Shown in pieces: positions 18,073 through 27,581 of a stretch of DNA of 64,000 nucleotides. The position numbers and the translations under genes were made by a program. This DNA is from Bog-473 sp963728845 (GTDB taxonomy: Bacteria; Actinomycetota; Acidimicrobiia; Acidimicrobiales; RAAP-2). The stretch spans positions 62,001 to 126,000 of the forward strand of contig CAVSLS010000050.1 of the NCBI GenBank assembly GCA_963728845.1. The letters run 5' to 3'. Every line of letters starts with the position of its first letter. Within the stretch, counting starts at the first letter, position 1. The notes under the pieces were generated by a model, which saw only the letters and a program-made list of their open reading frames with translations, had not been told where the DNA came from and searched no databases.

Positions 18073-19596
18073 TACGTCACCGCAGTCGTGGGTGCGAAGC
18101 TCGGCGCCCACTCGTCTCGGAGGGTGCGGCGGAGCACCTTGCCCGACGGCGTGCGGGGGATGGCGTCGACGATCACCACCTGGCGCAGGCGCTTGTAGGT
18201 GGCGAGCGCCTCCCCTACGAGGTCCTGCAGTTCCCGCGCCGTGACGGTGGAGCCGGACTCGAGCTGGACGGCGGCGACCGGGACCTCGCCGGCGCGCTCG
18301 TCGGCAACCCCGAAGACCGCGCAGTCGACCACGCCGGGGTGGCCGAGGAGCACGGCCTCTATCTCGGCCGGGGCGACCTGGAAGCCGCTGACCTTGATCA
18401 TCTCCTTGCAGCGATCGGTCAGGTGCACCCAGCCGTCGCGCTCCAGCCACCCCACGTCACCCGTGCGGTACCACCCGTCGTCGAAGGCGGCGGCGGTGTC
18501 CGCCTCCGGCAGGTACCCGGCCATGACCGAGGGGCTCCGCACCTCGAATCTCGCCCACCGCGCCAGGCGCCAGCACCGCTCCCGTGTCGAGGTCGACGGC
18601 ACGCAGCGCGACGTCCGCCGGCGGCAGCCCCGCCGAGTCCAACCGCCAGGCCGCGGGTTCGGCGACCGGGTTGGCGGCGATGACCGGGACCTCGCTGGCC
18701 CCATAGGCCGGCAGCCAGCGGATGCCCGTGCGTGCGGTCACCCTCTCGGCGACGCTCGCCGTGACGGGCGTGGCGCCCCACATGATGTAGCGCAGGGACG
18801 AGAGGTCGTAGCGCTCGAGGTCGGGGTGGTTGGCCATGGACAGGGCGATCGGGGCGACCGCCATCTCGAGCGTCATGCGCTCCGCCTCGATCCGTCGGAG
18901 CTCCTCGTCGAGGTCGAAGCGGCGGTGGAGGCGGACCGTCGCACCCGCCGCCGCCGCGGCCAGCAGGTTCAAGAGGCCGAGGATGTGCGACGGTGGCGTG
19001 GCCACCTGGAACCGGTCGTCGGGACCCAGGCCGAGTGCGACGACCCAGTGCTCGGTCCCCCGGCCGATGGAGCGGTGCGTGTGGCGCACCGCCTTCGGCC
19101 GGTCCGTCGTCCCGGAGCTGAAGACGAGGACGCAGTCGTCGCTCTCCCGCACGGTCGCCGCGGGCCGCGGCGCGGGGCTCTTCGGGTCCATCGTCCCGGA
19201 CGCCCGGGCGTCGTCGAGGTCGAGGACACGGTCGGCGCCCAGGCGATCGGACAGCACGGGCGCCGCCGGCCCGTCCGCGACGCCGTAGCGGGGAGAGGTC
19301 AGGCCCACGGCGTGTTCGACCTCGAGGGACTTCCACGCGGGGTTCAGCAGCACGGCGGCCGCCCCGAGCTTGCTCGCGGCGTGGACGGCGACCACGAACT
19401 CGGGGCGGTTCGACGTCATGACGGCGACACGGTCACCGGCGCCGACGCCCTGGGCGGCGAGGTGGCGGGCAAAGGCGTTCCCCGCTCGGTCCAGGTCCCC
19501 GAAGGTCCAGACGTCGTCGTCCGCCAGGACCGCCGGTCGTGCCGGGAAGCGGGCGGCGGCCGACTCGAGCCCGAGATGCATGAGGCCCGAAGCCAT
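18072..19596 (-). CDS. AMP-dependent acyl-CoA synthetase (frameshifted)
   Basis: ANL-superfamily acid:CoA ligase of about 508 residues. Seen: the AMP-binding P-loop VFSSGTTDRPKAVRHTH (Asp replaces the usual Gly after TT), LPAYGASEVPV as the A5 region, WYRTGDVGWLERDGW as A7, KVSGFQVAPAEIEA as A8 and the A10 Lys in PRTPSGKVLRR. One frame change near 18549. It activates a carboxylic acid with ATP and CoA for the ACAD pair and hydratase encoded downstream. ATG 19596 is 22 bases from the TTGA...TCAA operator at 19618, in the divergent region shared with the ACAD at 19722. Confidence 0.9.
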
Positions 19597-19617
19597 GGGG
19601 AAACATTCTTCTCCGAA

Positions 19618-19633
19618 TTGAGATCGACGTCAA
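19618..19633. promoter_or_regulatory. Palindromic operator, TTGACGTCGACGTCAA class (site 1)
   Basis: TTGAGATCGACGTCAA, 14 of 16 positions as in the consensus shared with five other promoters in this window. It lies between a CoA ligase (leftward) and an ACAD (rightward), so one bound repressor could control both. A second short repeat, ATTC-N6-GAAT (19604-19617), abuts it. Confidence 0.6.
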
Positions 19634-19721
19634 CATCAGCGAAGGGTATGGTTATCGCCGTGAGCAGGCCTCTCCCGGAGCAGCGCGGCCGGGCCGACGC
19701 GGCCGTGCGGCGCGTCGGCAC

Positions 19722-20888
19722 GTGGCGGTGACGGAGCCGACCGGGACGGACGAATCCGTCCGGTCCGAGATCATCGGGACCGTCCGCACGTTCGTCCGGC
19801 GCGAGGTCATCCCCGTCGCCGCGGAGCTCGAGCGGGCCGACACCTTTCCCACCGGGATCGTCGAGCAGATGCGCGACCTCGGCCTCTTCGGCGTCACCAT
19901 CCCCGAGGCGTACGGAGGGCTCGGGCTCGACCTCTTGACCTACATCGGGGTGATAGAGGAGCTCTCCTACGGCTGGATGAGCTTGACCGGCATCGTGAAC
20001 ACCCACACCATGGCCGCCACCCTGATCCTCACCCACGGCAACGAGGAACAGAAGCGACGCTGGCTGCCACTCTGGCCAGCGGGGACCGCCGCGGCGCCCT
20101 TTCTCTCTCCGAGCCCGATGCCGGCAGCGACACCCGCAACATCTCCTGCCGCGCTCGTTCGGGACGGCGACGAGTACGTCGTCACCGGCACCAAGGCCTG
20201 GGTCACCAACGGGGAGCGCGCCGCCATCGTCGCCCTGGCGGCCCGCTCCGAGGAGGGCATCTCCGCCTTCATCGTCGAGAAGGAGCCGGGACCGAAGTTC
20301 GAGGGGATCTCGGTGAGCAAGCACGTCGGCAAGTTGGGCTACCGAGGCGTCGAGACCGTCGAGATGGCCTACGCCGACCACCGCATCCCCGCCGCCAACC
20401 TGATCGGGGAGCCGGGACGGGGCCTGCCCCAGATCCTCGGCGTGCTCGAGGTCGGCCGCATCAACATCGCCGCCCGCGCCGTCGGTGTGGCGCGGGCGGC
20501 GTTCGACGCCGCGCTCGCCTACGCCCAACAGCGCGAGACCATGGGCAAGATCATCGGCGAGCACCAGGCCATCCAGCTGAAGTTGGCGGACATGGCGACG
20601 CGCCTCGAGGCGGCGCGGCTGCTCACCCGCAACGCGGCGGAACGGCGACAGCAGGGGCTGCGCTGCGACGTCGAGGCCGGGATGGCCAAGCTGTTCGCCA
20701 GCGAGACGGCGCTCGAGCTCAGCATGGAGGCAATGCGCATCCATGGCGGGGTGGGCTTCACCACCGACCTGCCCGTGGAGCGCTACTACCGCGATGCCCC
20801 CCTCATGGTGATCGGCGAGGGGACCAACGAGATCCAGCGGCTCGTCATCGCCCGGGGCCTGCTGGCCCGGGCCCGCGCTCAGGGCTGA
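19722..20888 (+). CDS. Acyl-CoA dehydrogenase (single-gene type, with a cancelled double frameshift)
   Basis: A 388-residue ACAD of the short/medium-chain homotetramer type. Seen: DLGLFGVTIPEAYGGLG, YVVTGTKAWVTNGERA, MRIHGGVGFTTDLPVERYY and the C-terminal catalytic-Glu motif GEGTNEIQRLVIARG. Between about 20078 and 20155 the encoded residues do not fit the family, while the neighbouring frame gives LASGDRRGALSLSEPDAGSD, the missing flavin loop. One lost and one extra base therefore cancel, leaving an open but locally wrong frame. It overlaps the convergent CoA-transferase by 10 bases. The promoter is shared with the CoA ligase at 19596. Confidence 0.9.
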   Translation: MAVTEPTGTDESVRSEIIGTVRTFVRREVIPVAAELERADTFPTGIVEQMRDLGLFGVTIPEAYGGLGLDLLTYIGVIEELSYGWMSLTGIVNTHTMAATLILTHGNEEQKRRWLPLWPAGTAAAPFLSPSPMPAATPATSPAALVRDGDEYVVTGTKAWVTNGERAAIVALAARSEEGISAFIVEKEPGPKFEGISVSKHVGKLGYRGVETVEMAYADHRIPAANLIGEPGRGLPQILGVLEVGRINIAARAVGVARAAFDAALAYAQQRETMGKIIGEHQAIQLKLADMATRLEAARLLTRNAAERRQQGLRCDVEAGMAKLFASETALELSMEAMRIHGGVGFTTDLPVERYYRDAPLMVIGEGTNEIQRLVIARGLLARARAQG

Positions 20889-22095
20889 CCGTCCCCCCCT
20901 GACGGGCGTCGCGGGCCCAGTTCGGAGAACACCTCGTCGGTGTGCTGCCCGAGCCCGGGCGCGGGCGGCGCCGGCCGCAGCGGGAGATCGGAGAAGCTGA
21001 CCGGACCGTTGACCGAGCGCCGGGTCTCGCCGCTGGCCGTGTCCCGCGCCTGGAGGAAGCCGTCGTTCGCCGCCAGCTGCGGATCCTCGAGGACGTCCGC
21101 CGGCCCTTGCGCCGGTGCCCACCACACACCTTCGCGGTCGAAGCGCTCGGCCCAGACGTCGAGGGACTGCCCGGCAACGATCTCGTCCAGCACGGCGATG
21201 ACCTCGGTGCGGTTGCGGCGGATGGCCGCTCGCATCGGCGAAGCGAGGGTCGGAGAGCAGATCCGGGCGGCCGAGGGCCCGGCACACGTTGGCGATGTGC
21301 CGGTCCGCCTCCAGGCCCGTGAAGAAGAACCAGCGCCCGTCGGCCGTCCGGTAGGAGTTCATGAGCGGCGTCTGGTTGGAGTGGCGCGCCTCGGCCCGTG
21401 CGACCTTGCCCAAGGTGGCCTGGAGGCTGAGGTCCCAGCCGAGGACGTAGGTCCCGGTCCGCAGGAGCGACACCTCCACGACGCGTCCGCGGCCGGTGTG
21501 GCGCTGCTCGAGCACGGCGGCCAGCATCCCCGCCAAGGCGGCGAGCCCGCTGATGTGGTCCCCGATGCCGCCCCGCGCGTTGAGCGGGACGCCTTCGCTG
21601 TCGGCCAGCTGGACCGAAAGGCCCGATCGGGCCCAGAAGGCACCGATGTCGTAGGCCGGCCGGTTCCGGTCGGGGCCCCGCAGCCCGTACCCGCTGACGC
21701 TGCAGTAGACGAGACGGGGATGACGGGCCACCGTGCTCGCCGGCTCCAGGTCGAACGCGTCGAGCGCGTCCGGGCGCAGGTTGCTGAGGAAGACGTCCGC
21801 CGTGGCGAGCAGCTCCTCGAACCTGTCCCGGTCCGCCGGGTCACGCAGGTCGAGGACCACGCTGCGCTTCCCGCGGTTGTCCTGCGCGAAGGCGGGGTTC
21901 GGGAAGTCCTGGCCGATCCCCAACGATCCGAAGGCGTGACGCATCGGATCGCCCGTCGGCGACTCGACCTTGATGACGTCCGCGCCCCAATCCGCGAGGA
22001 GGGCGGACGCCGATGGTGCCGCGACCCAGACGCCGAGCTCCACGACGCGGAGGTCGGCCAGTGCAGCGAGACCGTCCGCGTTCGGGTCCGGTCAC
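20879..22095 (-). CDS. CaiB/BaiF CoA-transferase family protein (frameshifted)
   Basis: Class III CoA-transferase. Seen: LADLRVVELGVWVAAPSA, GADVIKVESPTGDPMRH, NRGKRSVVLDLRDPADR, VSGYGLRGPDRNRP and the active-site region ARGGIGDHISGLAALAGM, whose GD...G pattern carries the catalytic Asp. Frame changes lie near 22085 (just after the start) and near 21240; the C-terminal part reads VWWAPAQGPADVLEDPQ. The GTG at 22095 overlaps the CoA ligase stop as GTGA, which suggests coupled translation. The family includes 2-methylacyl-CoA racemases, which would help prepare branched acyl-CoAs for dehydrogenation. Confidence 0.87.
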
Positions 22096-23698
22096 GCGGG
22101 CGTCCCGCTGCGGTCCCCCGCGACCCGCTGGCGGAGCGCGTCCTTCATCACCTTGCCGGTCGCGTTCAGCGGAAGCTCGTCCACGATGGCGACGACGCGT
22201 GGCACCTTGTAGTTCGCCATCTGCTCGCGGCTCCACTCCATGATCTCGGCCTCGGTCACGGGCTCGGGCCCCACGACGACGAAGGCCATGCCGACCTCGC
22301 CGAGGCGCTCGTCCGGGATGCCGATCACCGCCGCCTGCTGGACGGCGGGATGGCGGAGCAGCGCATTCTCGATCTCCGCCGGATACGCGTTGAAGCCGCC
22401 GACGATGAACATGTCCTTGACCCGTCCGACGATGCGCAGGCGACCGGCGTCGTCGATGGCTGCCGAGGTCACCGGTGCGCAGCCAGCCGTCGGGAGAGAG
22501 GACCTTCGCGGTCTCGTCCGGGTCGTCGAGATAGCCCACCATGACACTGTCGCCCCGGATCAGCACCTCGCCGGCCTGCCCGGCACCGACGTCGGCGCCG
22601 GCGCCGTCGACGACGCGCACCTCGAACCCCGGCCGGGGACGGCCGACCGTGGTGGCGATGGCTTCGGCATCGTCGTCCTCGGACGTCGCACAGGCGGTTC
22701 CGCCCTCCGTGAGCCCGTAACCGGTGACGATCTCGGAGAACGGGAGCTCGTCGTGGACGCGGCGGATCAGCTCGACCGGGATGTCGGCCGCTCCCGTCAC
22801 GGCGACCCGGAGGCTCGACAGATCGTGGCTCGTCCCGGCCCGGATGGTCGAGGATCGCCTGGTACAGCGTCGGCGGGCCCGGCAGCACGGTCACGCGCTC
22901 GGCGGCCACGTGGGAGAGCACGCAGGTCCACGTCGAACACCGGCTCGGGCAACATGGTCGCGCCGCTGGCGACGGAGGCCAGGATCCCGGCCTTGAGCCC
23001 GAACATGTGGAAGTAGGGATTGACCATCAGGTAGACGTCCCCGGCCCGGAGCCCCGTCATGGCGACCCAGTCCGTGGCGACGCGCAGGGTGCGGCCGTGC
23101 GTCATCACCACGCCCTTCGGCCACGCCGGTCGTCCCCGAGGTGAAGAGGATGTCGGACGGGTCGTCGGGCCCGAGCGCGGCGCAGCGGCGGTCCACCTCG
23201 GTCAGGGCCTCCGGCGTGGCCCGAGCGAGGAAGCCGTCCCAATCCGTCGCCCGCCCGGTGGCGCGGCCCCGGGCGACCACCGCCGTGTCCAGGTCCGGCA
23301 GATCCGTCCCGGTGGCCTCGAGCATGGAGACGTAGTCGTTGCCGAGGAAGCCCGTCACGGTGACGAGGACACGGGCACGGCTGCGCAACAGGACATCGGC
23401 GGCCTCGGCGCCCTTGAACCTGGTGTTCACCGGGACCAGGACCCCGCCGGCCGAGAAGATGCCCAGCGCGGCAACGACCCACTCGGCGCTGTTGGGGGAC
23501 CAGATCGCCACCCGGTCACCCGGACCGCAGGCCGGAGGCGGCCAGCGCGGCGGCGAATGCACGGCCGGCCCGACCGAGCTCCGCGTACGAGAGGCTCGTC
23601 GCGCCGTCACGAACGGCGACGAGGTCACCGTGGCGGTCGGCGGTAGCGGCGAGCGTCGCCGGAATGGTCGCCGGCGCGGCGTCGGCGCGAGCGCTCAC
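22092..23698 (-). CDS. AMP-dependent acyl-CoA synthetase (heavily frameshifted)
   Basis: ANL-superfamily ligase. The family motifs occur in order but in several frames: DRVAIWSPNSAEWVVAALG, the P-loop start DILFTSGTTG, YLMVNPYFHMFGLKAG, VTGYGLTEGGTA, WLRTGDLG, VGGFNAYPAEIENALLRHP and the C-terminal Lys motif LNATGKVMKDALR. Frame changes lie near 23525, 23115, 22925, 22850, 22795 and 22475. It resembles the fatty-acid/FadD3-like ligases of the class that open with ATLAATADRHGDLVAV. I set the start at GTG 23698; no strong ribosome binding site decides it. An AT-rich promoter-like stretch (23741-23765) lies upstream and carries a MarR-type half-site. Confidence 0.85.
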
Positions 23699-23740
23699 CC
23701 CGGACCTGCCGTCCCGCGCCACCCTGAGAACGTCCCTCTT

Positions 23741-23765
23741 GCCATACAATAATGTTACTTTCACC
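23741..23765 (-). promoter_or_regulatory. AT-rich candidate promoter with GTTACTTT half-site
   Basis: A markedly AT-rich stretch in the 90 bases between the CoA ligase and the FMN reductase. GTTACTTT (23754-23761) equals one arm of the MarR-type palindrome at 29646-29667; the second arm is not present. It could be a weak site for the same protein or chance. Confidence 0.35.
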
Positions 23766-23788
23766 GTGGACCGGCACAAGGAGGGCGC

Positions 23789-24293
23789 CTACGAGGGATC
23801 CGCCCCCAGCGCGCGCCGCAACCGAGGAGCGGCATCGACCAGCCAGCTCCCGATCACGTCCTCCAGCTCCGTCAGCTGCGCTTCGGTCACGTAGAGGCCC
23901 CGAGTCGGCACCGTGGCCCCGATCTCCACCAGGACCGGGCGCAGGTGGACCTCGACGGCGAGCGCATGCTGCAGCCCTGCGCCCACCATGACCGGGATGA
24001 CCGTGACACCCTGGAGGCCGGTGCTGGAGAACCAGTCCAGGTACGACTTGAGCAGGCCGGTGTAGCTCGCCTTGTAGGTGGGCGAGGCGACGACGGCCAA
24101 CGGGCAGGAGGCGATGGCGTCCACCGCGGCCCTGACTCGAGTCGACGACCAGTCGAAGAGCTGCGGCCCCAGGTCGGCCAGATCGACGACGATCCGTTCG
24201 GCATCGGCCACAGCCGGCGGCATCGGCCGCGGCGGTGGCCACCGCTTCGGCGACCTCGAGCGTGCGTGACCGGGGCTTGGGGTTGCCCACCAC
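23789..24293 (-). CDS. NADPH-dependent FMN reductase-like flavoprotein (frameshifted)
   Basis: Flavodoxin-fold NAD(P)H:FMN reductase family. Seen: the phosphate-binding loop VVGNPKPRSRTLEV at the N-terminus and CPLAVVASPTYKASYTGLLK with VTVIPVMVGAGLQH further on, which are typical of SsuE/ArsH-like reductases. One frame change near 24220. Such enzymes supply reduced FMN to two-component monooxygenases; the LLM monooxygenase at 13045-14403 needs one, but a link is only inference. The start is uncertain: the GTG pair at 24288-24293 is just at the glycine loop, and a CTG or TTG upstream would fit the usual length better. Confidence 0.78.
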
Positions 24294-24341
24294 GATCCCG
24301 ATCGTTCCCAGACGAGACGCTTGCGCTTTCGGCCGGCCCGG

Positions 24342-25397
24342 TCAGCCGAGCCGGGCGACGATCTGGGGCAGGTCGGTGATCGTGCGGATGCCGGGCTCGG
24401 CGGCGCAGACGTAGGGGATGGCGTTGACCGGGCGATGGGCCGTCACTCCCGGCGACGTGGCGGCCCACTCGTCGGGCGGCACCGGGAACCGGATGTCGAT
24501 GTCGAGGGGAACGTCACCTTCGACCGTCAGGTGCCAGCCCGTCTCCCGCAGGTCCCACTCCGGCTCGACGTCCGTCGTCAGGTACCAGTTGGCGCTGAAG
24601 GTCAACAGCGGCCCGCCCCGTCGCATGCCGGTCACGTTCATCCGCTGTGCCCCGATGGTGCCGGCCTCGATCCTGCCGGCAGCGATCTCCACCGTCTTGC
24701 GGGCGACCGCGACCTCGCCGGACGCGACGACCTCGTCCAGCGGCATGGCCAGGGCGTCGGCGACGACCCCGAGCGATCCCCCGAACGCCGCCGCGCCGTG
24801 CAGTTCGACCCCCCGGGGGTCGAACGTCGAGGGATCGCGCCCGAAGCCCATGAGGTCGAAGATCAGCTCGGGCGAATCGCGCGACGACATGTCGGCGAAT
24901 TCCTCGATCGTCAGACGATCCAGGCGCCGCTGCACCGATGTCAGCACCAGCGGCATCGCCTCGGTGATGAACCCGGGGCTCGAACCCGTGCTGTGCAGAG
25001 AGGCGCCACCCTGCCGGCACGCCGCCTCGATTCGCGCCCGGGTGGCCGGATCCATGCCGGCGGGTCGGTGAAACTCGCTCCGCGTCGTCACGACGTTCGC
25101 CCCGGACTCGAGCAGCCGGCAGAGGACGTCGGTGTCCACCCGGTCCGCCATGTAGAGGACGCAGTCCGGCTTCGACGCCAGCACGTCCTCGACGTCACGG
25201 GTGGCGACCACCCCGGTCGGCGCCACCCCGCACAGATCGCCGGCATCCCGACCCGCCTTCGTGTCCGAGTAGACGTAGACGCCGACCAGCTCCAGGTCAG
25301 GGTGCTCGACCACGGCCCGCAACGAGCGCAGCCCGATGTTCCCCGTGGCCCACTGGACCACCCGGTACGGGCCCGACCGTGGCGGGTGCGCAGCCAT
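24342..25397 (-). CDS. DapB-like NAD(P)-dependent dehydrogenase
   Basis: A 351-residue protein with an N-terminal Rossmann domain (VVQWATGNIGLRSLRAVVEHP, shown here as residues 13-33 in part) and a C-terminal domain like that of 2,4-diaminopentanoate dehydrogenase and actinobacterial dihydrodipicolinate-reductase-like proteins. Seen also: LELVGVYVYSDTKAGRDAG and TGSSPGFITEAMPLVL. It is intact. The role in this setting is unclear; homologues often sit in lipid and steroid clusters. ATG 25397 faces the divergent AhpD-like gene at 25506, with a small inverted repeat between them. Confidence 0.82.
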   Translation of the reverse strand: MAAHPPRSGPYRVVQWATGNIGLRSLRAVVEHPDLELVGVYVYSDTKAGRDAGDLCGVAPTGVVATRDVEDVLASKPDCVLYMADRVDTDVLCRLLESGANVVTTRSEFHRPAGMDPATRARIEAACRQGGASLHSTGSSPGFITEAMPLVLTSVQRRLDRLTIEEFADMSSRDSPELIFDLMGFGRDPSTFDPRGVELHGAAAFGGSLGVVADALAMPLDEVVASGEVAVARKTVEIAAGRIEAGTIGAQRMNVTGMRRGGPLLTFSANWYLTTDVEPEWDLRETGWHLTVEGDVPLDIDIRFPVPPDEWAATSPGVTAHRPVNAIPYVCAAEPGIRTITDLPQIVARLG

Positions 25398-25404
25398 GCC
25401 GCAT

Positions 25405-25417
25405 ACTGCCCGACAGT
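25405..25417. promoter_or_regulatory. Short inverted repeat in a divergent promoter
   Basis: ACTG and CAGT flank CCCGA, and the outer flanks ATAC / GTAT extend the symmetry loosely. It lies eight bases upstream of the DapB-like start and about 90 bases upstream of the AhpD-like start. It may be an operator, but support is weak. Confidence 0.3.
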
Positions 25418-25505
25418 TGCGTATCCTCGCCAGCGTCCTCCTGCGCGTGAGAAGCCCTCCTATGCGTCCACCCATCGTCGTCCTCCAAGCCACCCCCGAC
25501 AGTCG

Positions 25506-26123
25506 ATGACGCCGCCGTCCGAGCCGCGGCTCGCACCGCTCCCCTTCGCAGAGTGGGACGACGACGCCCGATCGGTGCTGTTGCCGCACTTGCGGCGGCC
25601 CGAGGTCTACCTCTCGGGTGCTGCCGACGCACCACCCATGCCCGTCGTGCTCGAGCTGCTCGCCCGGAACCTCGCCCTCAGCGGCGCATGGCTCCCGTTC
25701 ACCGACATGCTCGCGGGCAGTGACGCGACGCTCAGGCCGGAGCACCGTGAGCTGGTGATCCTCAGGGTCGCCCGGCGAACGCACTCGGGCTACGAGTGGA
25801 CCCAGCACGTCAGGAGCGGGCGCGAGACGGGGCTCACGGAGGCGCAGATCGATGCCATCGGCCAGGGCGCCGCGGCGGAGGGGTGGACGCCCCTCGAGCG
25901 CGCGCTGCTGACAGCGGTGGACGAGATGATCGATGGCTTTGCCGTCGGCGAGGAGACGTGGGCGACGCTGGCCGCTTCCTTCGACGGCGCCCAGATGCTC
26001 GAGTTGCTCTTCGTGATCGGGGGATACGTCTGTCTCGCCTACGTCCTGAACAGCGTCGGCCTGCAGCCCGACCTGCCGACGGGCCCGGACCCCGGGAGCC
26101 CGACGCGTGAGACCGAGGCGTGA
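25506..26123 (+). CDS. Carboxymuconolactone decarboxylase / AhpD-like family protein
   Basis: A 205-residue all-helical protein of the CMD/AhpD superfamily, intact. Seen: LRPEHRELVILRVARRTHSGYEWTQH, given in pieces as RELVILRVARR then SGYEWTQHV, and the GLTEAQIDAIGQG turn, which is the usual start of the core repeat. The CxxC of peroxidase-active AhpD is absent (the position reads YEWT), so it is more likely a decarboxylase or binding protein than a thiol peroxidase. The stop lies inside a 13-base tandem repeat (26102-26153). The zinc dehydrogenase starts 50 bases later. Confidence 0.88.
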   Translation: MTPPSEPRLAPLPFAEWDDDARSVLLPHLRRPEVYLSGAADAPPMPVVLELLARNLALSGAWLPFTDMLAGSDATLRPEHRELVILRVARRTHSGYEWTQHVRSGRETGLTEAQIDAIGQGAAAEGWTPLERALLTAVDEMIDGFAVGEETWATLAASFDGAQMLELLFVIGGYVCLAYVLNSVGLQPDLPTGPDPGSPTRETEA

Positions 26124-26153
26124 GCCCGAGGCGTGAGCCCGAGGCGTGAGCCA
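26102..26153. repeat. 13-base tandem repeat, four copies
   Basis: The unit GAGGCGTGAGCCC occurs at 26115, 26128 and 26141 (the last lacking its final base), preceded by a copy with two mismatches at 26102. It spans the stop codon of the AhpD-like gene and the start of the spacer before the zinc dehydrogenase. Because 13 is not a multiple of three, copy-number change would move the stop context. Confidence 0.9.
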
Positions 26154-26172
26154 GGGGTGAGAGGGACGTGAC

Positions 26173-27111
26173 GTGAAGGCCGTGCGCAGCGTGGAGGGCG
26201 GGGTGGCCCTCGTCGATGTGGACGAGCCGCCCGGGACCGGTGAGCTCCTTTCCATGAAGGCCACCAGCATCTGCGGCTCGGACCTGAGCTACATCCGCTT
26301 CGGCAGCCGGGCCATCCTGGGGCACGAGCTGGCCGGCACCCGGGGGGACGGAACGCCCGTCGTCGTGGAGGCGATCTACGGGTGCATGGCGTGCGACCAG
26401 TGCGCGCGCGGTGCGTACAACCTGTGCCCGACGCACGGACAGCGCGCGCTCGGCATCAGCGCGGACGGCGGGATGGCGGAGCAGTTCCGGGTGCCGGAGG
26501 CCCGGCAGGTCCCCCTCCCGGCCGGGCTCGAGCTGGCCGACGCCTCCATCATCGAGCCGGCCTCCGTGTCGTGGCACGCCCTCGGCCTGGCCGGGACGCG
26601 GCCGGACGACGGGGTGGCCGTGGTCGGCGCGGGCGCCCTGGGCCTGCTCGCGGTGGCCGGGGCACGCCGGCGCGGCTGCGACCGTGTGGCGCTCGAGGCG
26701 CGTCACCCGCACCAGAAGGAGGCCGGAGAGCGGCTCGGCGCCGACATCGGCGCACAGGGATTGTACGACGTCGTCGTCGAGGCGGCCGGCACGGCGGCGA
26801 GCCTGGCCCGTTGCGGCGAGATCGTGGCACCCGGTGGCACCATCGTCGTGTTGGGCGTGCACTTCGGGCCCGTGCAGCTCGACTGGATGCCGCTCTTCCA
26901 CCGCGAGGCCCGTGTGGTCCCCTCCCTGGGGTATTGCACGCACGGCGATATCCGCGAGATGGACGAGGCAGCGGCAATGCTGGCGGAGGATCCCGAGATC
27001 GCTCGCACCGTCATCACCCATCGGTTCCCGATGGAGGACGCCGTCGAGGCGTTCCGCCTGGCATCGGACAAGACCGCCGGCGCCATCCGCGTCGTGATGG
27101 AGCCCTCGTGA
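26173..27111 (+). CDS. Zinc-binding medium-chain alcohol dehydrogenase
   Basis: A 312-residue MDR enzyme, intact. The catalytic zinc site is visible as Cys34 (CGSD) and His51-Glu52 (GHE); the structural zinc site as Cys71, Cys74, Cys77 and Cys85 (GCMACDQC...C). The Rossmann motif reads VAVVGAGALGLLAVAGA. It would oxidise an alcohol or polyol, or reduce the matching carbonyl, with NAD(P). The start is GTG 26173. Its stop overlaps the VOC gene start as GTGA, so the two are translationally coupled and may act on the same compound. Confidence 0.92.
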   Translation: MKAVRSVEGGVALVDVDEPPGTGELLSMKATSICGSDLSYIRFGSRAILGHELAGTRGDGTPVVVEAIYGCMACDQCARGAYNLCPTHGQRALGISADGGMAEQFRVPEARQVPLPAGLELADASIIEPASVSWHALGLAGTRPDDGVAVVGAGALGLLAVAGARRRGCDRVALEARHPHQKEAGERLGADIGAQGLYDVVVEAAGTAASLARCGEIVAPGGTIVVLGVHFGPVQLDWMPLFHREARVVPSLGYCTHGDIREMDEAAAMLAEDPEIARTVITHRFPMEDAVEAFRLASDKTAGAIRVVMEPS

Positions 27112-27572
27112 ACGCGGCCGACCAGTTCCATGTCGGCATCGTGGTGGACGATCTCGACGCCGCCCTGGCGGACCTCACCGAGTCGTTCGACTACCAGTGG
27201 TGCTCCGAGATGTCGGTTCGCACACCGGTCACGGTGGCCACCGGGGAGACCGAGCTGGACCTGCGCTTCACGTACTCGGTGTCGACACCCACAGTCGAGG
27301 TGATCCAGAGCATCCCCGGGACGCTCTGGGTCCCGGCGGCGGGTTCACACATCCACCACCTCGGCTACTGGTCCGACGACTTGGCGGCCGACACCGTCCA
27401 CCTGGCCGGGCGGGGCTACGCCGCGGAGGCGACCGGCGCCCGGCCGGACGGATCGCCCGTCTGGGCCTACCACAAGAGCCCGCACGGTCCGCGCATCGAG
27501 TTGGTGAGCCGGCAGCTTGAGCCGGGACTCGAGCAGTATTGGGCGTCGGGCCCCGCGCCGCCGAGCCGCTGA
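27108..27572 (+). CDS. VOC superfamily (glyoxalase-like) protein
   Basis: A 154-residue vicinal-oxygen-chelate protein, intact. Seen: the first beta-alpha unit FHVGIVVDDLDAALADLTE, VEVIQSIPGTLW, the metal-site candidate HIHHLGYWSDDL and the C-terminal strand PHGPRIELVSRQ with the expected Glu. Families with this pattern include methylmalonyl-CoA epimerase-like proteins and glyoxalase I; with a CoA mutase next door (on the other strand) an epimerase-like role is possible but unproven. The start GTG overlaps the dehydrogenase stop. It converges with the B12-binding subunit gene, nine bases away. Confidence 0.85.
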   Translation: MNAADQFHVGIVVDDLDAALADLTESFDYQWCSEMSVRTPVTVATGETELDLRFTYSVSTPTVEVIQSIPGTLWVPAAGSHIHHLGYWSDDLAADTVHLAGRGYAAEATGARPDGSPVWAYHKSPHGPRIELVSRQLEPGLEQYWASGPAPPSR

Positions 27573-27581
27573 CGGCCGGCC

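Noticed and set aside
15919..18450. A single 843-residue minus-strand protein
   Set aside because: It joins out-of-frame parts of a CoA ligase and two ACADs; the conserved motifs show three genes with overlapping ends and frame changes.
20940..22544. A 534-residue plus-strand reading frame
   Set aside because: It is antisense to the CoA-transferase and CoA ligase, which have clear motifs; long antisense frames are expected at this GC content.
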